In this document: piece by piece, positions 23,306 to 27,756 of the stretch
Layout: each line of letters starts with the position of its first letter
Position numbering within the stretch: position 1 is the stretch's first letter
Assembly: GCA_002309635.1 (NCBI GenBank)
Contig: DBXO01000046.1
Location: 1 to 27,756, forward strand
DNA length: 27,756 bases
Direction of reading: 5' to 3'
Source of the DNA: Ruminococcus flavefaciens
GTDB taxonomy: Bacteria; Bacillota; Clostridia; Oscillospirales; Ruminococcaceae
Program-made: the position numbers and the translations under genes
Notes under the pieces: model-generated
What the model saw: only the letters and a program-made list of their open reading frames with translations
Databases searched by the model: none
Told to the model about the DNA's origin: nothing

Positions 23306-23880
23306 ATCAATCCCTCCCTGCCTATGCCTGCTTCGGCGAGCAGCACCTTGAGCTTCTGCTTTGCGCGGCTGCTGCGCTTCTGGACGGCTGCAGCTGTCAT
23401 TGAAATGCTTTTTGATATTTCCTTAGCAGTCCGGTTGTAATAGTATTGCTGTATTATTATGGTCGAATCGGGTTCGCCAAGCTCCTTGATCTTTTTTAAT
23501 ATGATACGGGACTGTTCTTTTTTCTCTGCATTTTCCACAAGTCTCTCATCAGAGCCGTATTCCGTTTCGTTGTCATCGTCTATGGAAACGCTCCGGAAGT
23601 TTTTAAGTGTGAGTCTGCGGTAAGCGTCTATTGCAGTATTTCGTGATATCGCGCCGATAAAGCCCTTAATATCCCCTGAAAAGGCAGTGTTTTGATCGAG
23701 CCGCTTATATATCTTCATAAAAACATCGCTGACGCAGTCCTCTATATCTTCGCGTGAACCGCAGCTTCTGAGAACGTTTATAACAATGGCATAAACATAA
23801 TTACAGTAATTATCAAAGATCGCTCTGTGACATTTTTGTACTGATTCTGCCATAAGCAGACGCAGTTCGGTTTCTGTCAT
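23302..23880 (-). CDS. ECF-type RNA polymerase sigma factor
   Basis: The 192-aa protein has sigma region 2 (about 15-92; VYAIVINVLRSCGSREDIED, VFMKIYKRL, IGAISRNTAIDAYRR) and region 4 (about 130-182), whose helix-turn-helix is TAKEISKSISMTAAAVQKRS. The linker holds an acidic stretch (IDDDNETEYGSDE). A strong AAGGAGGA lies before the minus-strand ATG. It is the first gene of the pair with the putative anti-sigma factor. An apparent sigma-A promoter stands upstream. It differs clearly from the first ECF factor, so this is a second, independent regulator. Confidence 0.92.
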   Translation of the reverse strand: MTETELRLLMAESVQKCHRAIFDNYCNYVYAIVINVLRSCGSREDIEDCVSDVFMKIYKRLDQNTAFSGDIKGFIGAISRNTAIDAYRRLTLKNFRSVSIDDDNETEYGSDERLVENAEKKEQSRIILKKIKELGEPDSTIIIQQYYYNRTAKEISKSISMTAAAVQKRSSRAKQKLKVLLAEAGIGREGLI

Positions 23881-23948
23881 GAGAAATTCCTCCTTATTGA
23901 ATGCATTCGTAAGTATAGTCGAAACAGATCAAGGATTTCAGACATATT

Positions 23949-23977
23949 ATTCTAACATTTTTTTCGTAAAATCGCAA
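23949..23977 (-). promoter_or_regulatory. Promoter of the second ECF sigma operon
   Basis: On the minus strand TTGCGA (23972-23977), 17 bp, TAGAAT (23949-23954), with an extended TGT. It is a moderate sigma-A match; the leader is about 65 bases. Confidence 0.65.
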
Positions 23978-24024
23978 CCTCTTTGATAAACAGAAAAAAA
24001 TTATTGAAAAACGATAATTTTCTA

Positions 24025-24053
24025 TTGACAAATGATATTTTGTGTGCTATACT
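24025..24053 (+). promoter_or_regulatory. Promoter of the DUF2975-XRE operon
   Basis: TTGACA (24025-24030), 17 bp, TATACT (24048-24053), extended TGC: a near-perfect sigma-A promoter. Confidence 0.88.
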
Positions 24054-24065
24054 GTAGTTACAGTA
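24050..24065 (+). promoter_or_regulatory. Candidate operator dyad over -10/start site
   Basis: TACTGTA-GT-TACAGTA is a perfect inverted repeat with 7-bp arms. It covers the end of the -10 box and the expected transcription start, so a bound repressor would block the promoter. The XRE-type protein encoded two genes on is an obvious candidate ligand. Confidence 0.6.
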
Positions 24066-24089
24066 AAACAACGAAAGGGAGAGCGGACT

Positions 24090-24557
24090 ATGTGGAACAA
24101 GGATAAATCACTTATTCTTTCGCGTATTCTTACGCTTGCTGCGGCTATGGCGGCAGTAATAATCGCTTTTTTCATACCTGCCATAGCAGAGTGGTATGAA
24201 TTCGAGATGTCGGTGGAGGCGAACAGTATTTTTGACAGGAGCAGCATGTTCGTGCCTATGTGCATTACCCTGTACATATGCGATGTCCTTGCACTTGCGG
24301 CACTGTGGAACCTTCATGTGCTCCTCAGAAATATCAGCAGGGATCAGGTGTTCATACAGAAGAATACCAATTGCCTGCGCAGGATATCATGGATATGCAT
24401 GGGTGTGGGAGCTGCTATGATGATATTCGGACTGTGGAGCTCGATATTCGTATTTTTCGGTATGTGCGGACTGATGTTCGGACTTATCATGCGCGTGCTG
24501 AAAAATGTGTTTGAAAAGGCAGTAGAAATAAAGTCGGAAAACGACTTTACCATATAA
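24090..24557 (+). CDS. DUF2975-like membrane protein
   Basis: The 155-aa protein has four hydrophobic helices (about 8-32, 52-75, 97-117 and 119-136). The arrangement and the downstream small XRE regulator match the DUF2975/HTH pairs common in Firmicutes, whose function is unknown. ATG 24090 was chosen for AAAGGGAG before it; the longer frame begins upstream of the transcription start. It is the first gene of a likely five-gene unit. Confidence 0.75.
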   Translation: MWNKDKSLILSRILTLAAAMAAVIIAFFIPAIAEWYEFEMSVEANSIFDRSSMFVPMCITLYICDVLALAALWNLHVLLRNISRDQVFIQKNTNCLRRISWICMGVGAAMMIFGLWSSIFVFFGMCGLMFGLIMRVLKNVFEKAVEIKSENDFTI

Positions 24558-24571
24558 CGGAGGTGTTTTCC

Positions 24572-24778
24572 ATGCCGATTATAGTAAATCTTGACGTTAT
24601 GATGGCAAAGCGGAAGATGTCCTCGCAGGAGCTTGCAGAAAGAGTGGGCATTACCACCGCAAATCTTTCAATACTTAAAACAGGCAAGGCAAAGGCAGTA
24701 CGCTTCTCTACCCTTGAAAAGATATGCGATGAGCTGGACTGTCAGCCGGGAGATATTCTGGAGTATCAGAGAGAGTGA
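24572..24778 (+). CDS. Small XRE/Cro-CI-type transcriptional regulator
   Basis: A 68-aa helix-turn-helix protein of the Cro/CI (YozG-like) type. The core reads MAKRKMSSQELAERVGITTA then NLSILKTGKAKAVRFSTLEK, ending ICDELDCQPGDILEYQRE, the standard layout of this short class. It has no sensor domain. ACGGAGGTG lies before ATG 24572. It follows the DUF2975-like gene by 14 bp. It probably controls its own operon through the dyad at 24050-24065; this is inference. Confidence 0.9.
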   Translation: MPIIVNLDVMMAKRKMSSQELAERVGITTANLSILKTGKAKAVRFSTLEKICDELDCQPGDILEYQRE

Positions 24779-24788
24779 GATGTGAAGC

Positions 24789-25157
24789 ATGAAGGCTGTA
24801 TGCAAGGTTTTAAAGCTCATCGTGGCTGTGATATTTTTATACGGGATATTCATCGTGGGTTATGCATTAATAAAGGCGGTGCATTATGAAAAGAATGAGC
24901 CTGTTATAACTGTGAAAGAGCAGGTCTTTTCGGCAGATTCCGAAATAAAATGCAGTGATATTGCAGAGTTTGAGAACTGTACTTCATCGGAGATAATATC
25001 TGCTTCATGGGGCAGCGGCGACTATACAGACCTTGCAATACTGAGCGACGGGAGCTCGGTCATCGTAGGCAGAAGAACAGGGCTTCTTACTGTGAAGATA
25101 CGTGCGCAGGGTGAATACGAAGGCATTGAGCGTGAGATACAGCTTACAATAGAATAG
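24789..25157 (+). CDS. Single-pass membrane protein with exported beta domain
   Basis: The 122-aa protein has one N-terminal helix (about 8-29, LKLIVAVIFLYGIFIVGYAL) without an evident cleavage site, then about 90 residues outside. The end (SDGSSVIVGRRTGLLTVKIR) looks like an immunoglobulin-type beta domain of the bacterial Ig-like kind, but no family is recognised with confidence. It starts 10 bp after the XRE gene, with only a weak ribosome binding site. Function unknown; it probably belongs to the same unit. Confidence 0.7.
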   Translation: MKAVCKVLKLIVAVIFLYGIFIVGYALIKAVHYEKNEPVITVKEQVFSADSEIKCSDIAEFENCTSSEIISASWGSGDYTDLAILSDGSSVIVGRRTGLLTVKIRAQGEYEGIEREIQLTIE

Positions 25158-25204
25158 GGCTGAAATAAATACGGGGTAAAGTATTTCTGCACATCGTGGC
25201 AAGC

Positions 25205-25233
25205 TGTAAACATAGTATACAGATATTTATAAT
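25205..25233 (+). promoter_or_regulatory. Weak internal promoter candidate
   Basis: TATAAT at 25228-25233 with TGTAAA at 17 bp as a poor -35. It could add transcription of the last two genes of the cassette. A CTGTA/TACAG pair with a 9-base gap (25204-25222) overlaps it. Confidence 0.35.
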
Positions 25234-25255
25234 AGGTCTTTGAGGAGGGATCAGT

Positions 25256-25555
25256 ATGAAAAAAACAGCAGCAGGTAAGGTACATGAGCTCAGGTATACA
25301 TACAGCATCGACATGGCACTGTGCGTGTTAAATTTCCTTATATGCTCCGTGCTTTGCGCGGGAGGCAGCGAATGGCTGAATATCGCAGGAGTTATCGCGC
25401 TGCTTGCGGCGATGATACCGATAGGCTTCAAGAGGCTCTATTACAAGGACGAAGTCAATCCGAGGAGCGTCGAAGCAGTAATGGCAGTGTTAAGAGCTGT
25501 GCAGACTGTGCTTATTCTGTACGGTATCGATTATTTTCTCATAGCAGGTGCCTGA
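25256..25555 (+). CDS. Small membrane protein, three helices
   Basis: The 99-aa protein has three hydrophobic stretches (about 17-36, 40-58 and 75-97) and a polar segment KRLYYKDEVNPRSVEA between the second and third. GAGGAGGG precedes ATG 25256. I do not recognise a family. It lies between the exported-domain gene and the DUF4173-like gene, 98 bp after the former. Confidence 0.7.
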   Translation: MKKTAAGKVHELRYTYSIDMALCVLNFLICSVLCAGGSEWLNIAGVIALLAAMIPIGFKRLYYKDEVNPRSVEAVMAVLRAVQTVLILYGIDYFLIAGA

Positions 25556-25628
25556 TATGAACGAAACTGACGGGCATGAATAAACTTACGGCTTTGAACG
25601 GCAATTAATGATTTTGGAGGACAAGAAA

Positions 25629-27149
25629 ATGGATAATAACATCTGTGACGGCATGCAGAATGCCGTATATATGCAAAAGGCGGCAAAGGTGAAGGAAAAG
25701 CCCGAATACTCAAGGGCAGAGGTGATAATGTCGGCAGTATCGTTTTTGGCGGCCTTCTGTATCGTCAGATATGCCATGTACAATGCAATGGGCTTCATCA
25801 CCACGGGAGTTTTCATCGGGATAATTACCGCGGCAATAATTTATATGAAGGTCAGAGGCTGCACCTTTACGGCTTTCAATAAGCTTACGGCGGCTGTACT
25901 GTATGTTTTCTGCTTTGTTTTTTCAATCACCGCAAACGACTTTATAAAGGAGCTTGCAGCCCTGTTCATATTCGGTGCGGGAGCGTACATGATATACTCG
26001 GTCTCAGCAGGCAGCAGGGGCGTTGAACGCTATCTGCCATTTGCGATGTGCAAGGCCATATTTGAGTATCCATTCTCACACTTCGGAAAGCAGGCTGCCA
26101 TAACTCAGGATCACATTTCCAAATCAAAGGCGGGCTCGAATGCAAAGCTCATCATCATAGGACTGCTTCTTACCGTACCTCTTACAGCTGTGGTCGCAGG
26201 TCTGCTTATGTCGGCGGACGACGGCTTTTTCGATATGCTCAGCGATGTGTTTTACAGAATATTCGATGAGGGCATATGGAATGTCATATTCCAGCTTGCA
26301 ATAGCTGTACCCGTTTCCATGTATTTCTTCGGCATGATGTATGCAAACACTCACCGCGGAAAAATAAATCCCCTTGACGAGCAGGACTGCCTGAAAAAGC
26401 TTTTCGGCATGCGTTTTGTCAGCAACCTTATAATGTATACCGCTGTTACTCCTATATGCATACTCTACGTGATGTTCTTCTTTTCTCAGGCAGGCTACTT
26501 CCTGTCTGCATTCGGCAATGATCTCCCCGAGGGCTTTACCTATGCAGACTATGCAAGACAGGGGTTCTTTGAGCTTTGTGCAGTTGCTGTGATAAACCTT
26601 ATCGTACTTTGCATGATTAGTCTTTTCTCAAAGAAGGCAGGCAAGGAAAAGCCTTTTGCACTCAAACTCTACAGCATAGTCCTCAGCGTGTTCACTATAA
26701 TACTCATAGCCACTGCAATGAGCAAGATGGTTATGTACATCAATAACTACGGTCTCACAGAGCTGAGACTGTACACGAGCTGGTTCATGGTGCTTCTTGC
26801 AATAGTATTCGTTCTTATTATAATAAAGCAGTTCCGCTTTGATATGAAGTTTTCATCGTATTTCGCAGCAGTTTTCACCGTAATGCTCGGACTGCTCTGC
26901 TTCTCGCGCCCTGAAGCTCTGATTGCAAGGTACAATATAGAGATGTACAGGTCCGGACAGCTTGAGGAGCTTGACAAGGACGCTATTCTCAGAATGTCCG
27001 ACGACGGACTTCTTGCCGCATTCAATGAGGGAGCAATTTCCGTCGGAGAGATTAACAGGAGCAAGGAAAGGATATACCGCCACAGCTTTACAGGCTGTGC
27101 TGAAAGCTATAATATTTCTTCGGTGATACTTGACAGCAAGACAGAATAA
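25629..27149 (+). CDS. Polytopic membrane protein, DUF4173-like
   Basis: The 506-aa protein has about ten hydrophobic segments from residue 30 to about 425 and a short soluble C-terminus (about 430-506). The blocks YARQGFFELCAVAVINL and YGLTELRLYTSWFM are what I associate with DUF4173 (a DUF4153 relative), a membrane family of unknown function often found in signalling neighbourhoods. GGAGG at 25616-25620 precedes ATG 25629; an in-frame ATG at 25608 lacks such a site. It ends the plus-strand cassette and is followed by two hairpins. Confidence 0.78.
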   Translation: MDNNICDGMQNAVYMQKAAKVKEKPEYSRAEVIMSAVSFLAAFCIVRYAMYNAMGFITTGVFIGIITAAIIYMKVRGCTFTAFNKLTAAVLYVFCFVFSITANDFIKELAALFIFGAGAYMIYSVSAGSRGVERYLPFAMCKAIFEYPFSHFGKQAAITQDHISKSKAGSNAKLIIIGLLLTVPLTAVVAGLLMSADDGFFDMLSDVFYRIFDEGIWNVIFQLAIAVPVSMYFFGMMYANTHRGKINPLDEQDCLKKLFGMRFVSNLIMYTAVTPICILYVMFFFSQAGYFLSAFGNDLPEGFTYADYARQGFFELCAVAVINLIVLCMISLFSKKAGKEKPFALKLYSIVLSVFTIILIATAMSKMVMYINNYGLTELRLYTSWFMVLLAIVFVLIIIKQFRFDMKFSSYFAAVFTVMLGLLCFSRPEALIARYNIEMYRSGQLEELDKDAILRMSDDGLLAAFNEGAISVGEINRSKERIYRHSFTGCAESYNISSVILDSKTE

Positions 27150-27154
27150 GAACA

Positions 27155-27190
27155 CCCCCTGTGTACTCAGTGCGGACGCAGGGGGCATTT
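27155..27190 (+). terminator. First hairpin after the DUF4173-like gene
   Basis: CCCCCTGTGT (27155-27164) pairs with GCGCAGGGGG-type ACGCAGGGGG (27176-27185), including one G-U, followed by CATTTT. It is a G+C-rich stem with a weak T run, probably acting together with the next hairpin. Confidence 0.6.
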
Positions 27191-27191
27191 T

Positions 27192-27223
27192 AAAGGGCGT
27201 GATTTTCATCACGCCCTGTTTTT
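27192..27223. terminator. Second terminator between convergent genes
   Basis: AGGGCGTGAT (27194-27203) pairs with ATCACGCCCT (27208-27217), with a TTTC loop and GTTTTT after it. It lies between the DUF4173-like gene and the convergent coiled-coil gene, so it may act in both directions. The stem is the same as in the terminator after GH5. Confidence 0.8.
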
Positions 27224-27228
27224 ACTTA

Positions 27229-27753
27229 TTACTTTTCCTCAGCAGGCTTCTTAACGCCTGTAACATCGGAAATATCCACTTTTTCGGTCTGTTCTGCCTT
27301 GACAAGCACGTTATTGATATCGCCAACAAGACTGATGATATCGTTTATGGACTTGTTGATGGTCTCGGAGCTCTCGTTTGTGATGGTAACGTTATCGTCG
27401 AGAGCGCTGAATGCGCTGATAGTAGTCTCGAGGATAGATGTGAGCTGCGATACGCTGTCTGCGTCCATTGTTGAGTTGTCATTACAGAATGAAACTACAT
27501 TTTCAAGCAGATCCTTAACGACTGCTGCTCTCTCGCTGGTTGCAGATGTTGATTCGCCGATGTTCTGCATATTCTCCGTGATGTTGGAAACATTTTCCTT
27601 GAGCTTTTCGGAGAGTGCGAGAACCTCCTCGGTTATTTCGGCAAGCTGCTCGTTCTGTCTGTTGAGGGCAGAGTGTCTTGCGATAAGCACCGACTTGGCG
27701 TGTACGATACAGTTATCGGGAGTATTGAGACCTCTGTATATAGCTGTAGCCAT
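27229..27753 (-). CDS. Coiled-coil protein with MCP-like heptads, possibly partial
   Basis: The 174 visible residues are almost wholly helical: after MATAIYRGLNTPDN and IVHAKSVLIARHSALN comes a long run of heptads (about 33-160) rich in Ser, Glu, Asn and Ile, such as ITENMQNIGESTSATSERAA and INKSINDIISLVGDIN. This looks like the signalling helices of methyl-accepting chemotaxis proteins, but no conserved hairpin tip is present. There is no membrane helix in the visible part. The ATG at 27751-27753 is three bases from the window edge, so the start and the ribosome binding site cannot be judged. It could be a tropomyosin-like structural protein instead. Confidence 0.6.
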   Translation of the reverse strand: MATAIYRGLNTPDNCIVHAKSVLIARHSALNRQNEQLAEITEEVLALSEKLKENVSNITENMQNIGESTSATSERAAVVKDLLENVVSFCNDNSTMDADSVSQLTSILETTISAFSALDDNVTITNESSETINKSINDIISLVGDINNVLVKAEQTEKVDISDVTGVKKPAEEK

Positions 27754-27756
27754 ATC

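Noticed and set aside
24050..24065. Dyad read as a LexA box
   Set aside because: The arms resemble the E. coli LexA box, but the central gap is 2 instead of 6 bases and Firmicutes LexA uses a different sequence.
1..27756. CRISPR array, tRNA, rRNA, insertion sequence or frameshifted gene
   Set aside because: I saw no regularly spaced direct repeats, cloverleaf, transposase motif or broken frame on reading through.

Overview
The window looks like a piece of a Ruminococcus-type chromosome (Bacillota, Clostridia, Oscillospiraceae/Ruminococcaceae), just to one side of the replication origin. The basis is the gene order rpmH-rnpA-yidD-yidC-khpB-mnmE-mnmG-rsmG-noc-parA-parB, which is the classical oriC-proximal order of Firmicutes, together with parS sites, Gram-positive ribosome binding sites and a GH5 glycosidase. 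dnaA and oriC would lie to the left of base 1. This placement is inference from synteny; I could not compare with any database.

Region 1 (1-11647) is housekeeping. It holds the end of rpmH, RNase P protein, the YidD/YidC membrane insertion pair, the RNA-binding protein KhpB, the tRNA-U34 modification enzymes MnmE and MnmG, the 16S rRNA methyltransferase RsmG, two ParB-type proteins (Noc-like and ParB) with ParA, then seryl-tRNA synthetase and a small membrane protein (DUF3592-like). Three parS sites lie here: two one-mismatch sites (4486-4501 and 8043-8058) and one perfect site (8091-8106). One of them is built into the stem of the noc terminator.

Region 2 (11648-14968) starts with a minus-strand microprotein (DUF3789-like) missed by length filters. 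A redox group follows on the plus strand: a flavodiiron protein, a 67-aa protein with the CPC/CMC/CHC cysteine pattern of the ferredoxin:thioredoxin reductase catalytic subunit, a two-domain P-loop NTPase-GNAT fusion, and a thioredoxin. A 10-12 codon leader ORF and two mutually exclusive hairpins sit in front of the fusion gene.

Region 3 (14969-18564) holds an ECF sigma factor overlapping a 714-aa membrane-anchored putative anti-sigma factor, then exodeoxyribonuclease III, which has its own promoter and a strong stem-loop at its mRNA 5' end.

Region 4 (18529-23977) has a minus-strand pair (membrane metallophosphoesterase, then a PARG-type macrodomain protein), divergent from a plus-strand GH5-family glycosidase that lacks a signal peptide. 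A second, minus-strand ECF sigma/anti-sigma pair follows.

Region 5 (24025-27756) is a plus-strand cassette: DUF2975-like membrane protein, XRE-type small regulator, single-pass exported-domain protein, small three-helix membrane protein and a polytopic DUF4173-like protein. A consensus promoter drives it, with a 7-bp-arm dyad over the -10/start site. A coiled-coil protein on the minus strand runs into the right edge.

The strongest candidates for something not well described are the flavodiiron/FTR-like/thioredoxin cluster with its P-loop-GNAT fusion, the phosphoesterase-PARG operon, the sigma/anti-sigma pairs with large unknown ectodomains, and the DUF2975-XRE-DUF4173 membrane cassette. I see no CRISPR array, tRNA, rRNA, transposase or phage gene.
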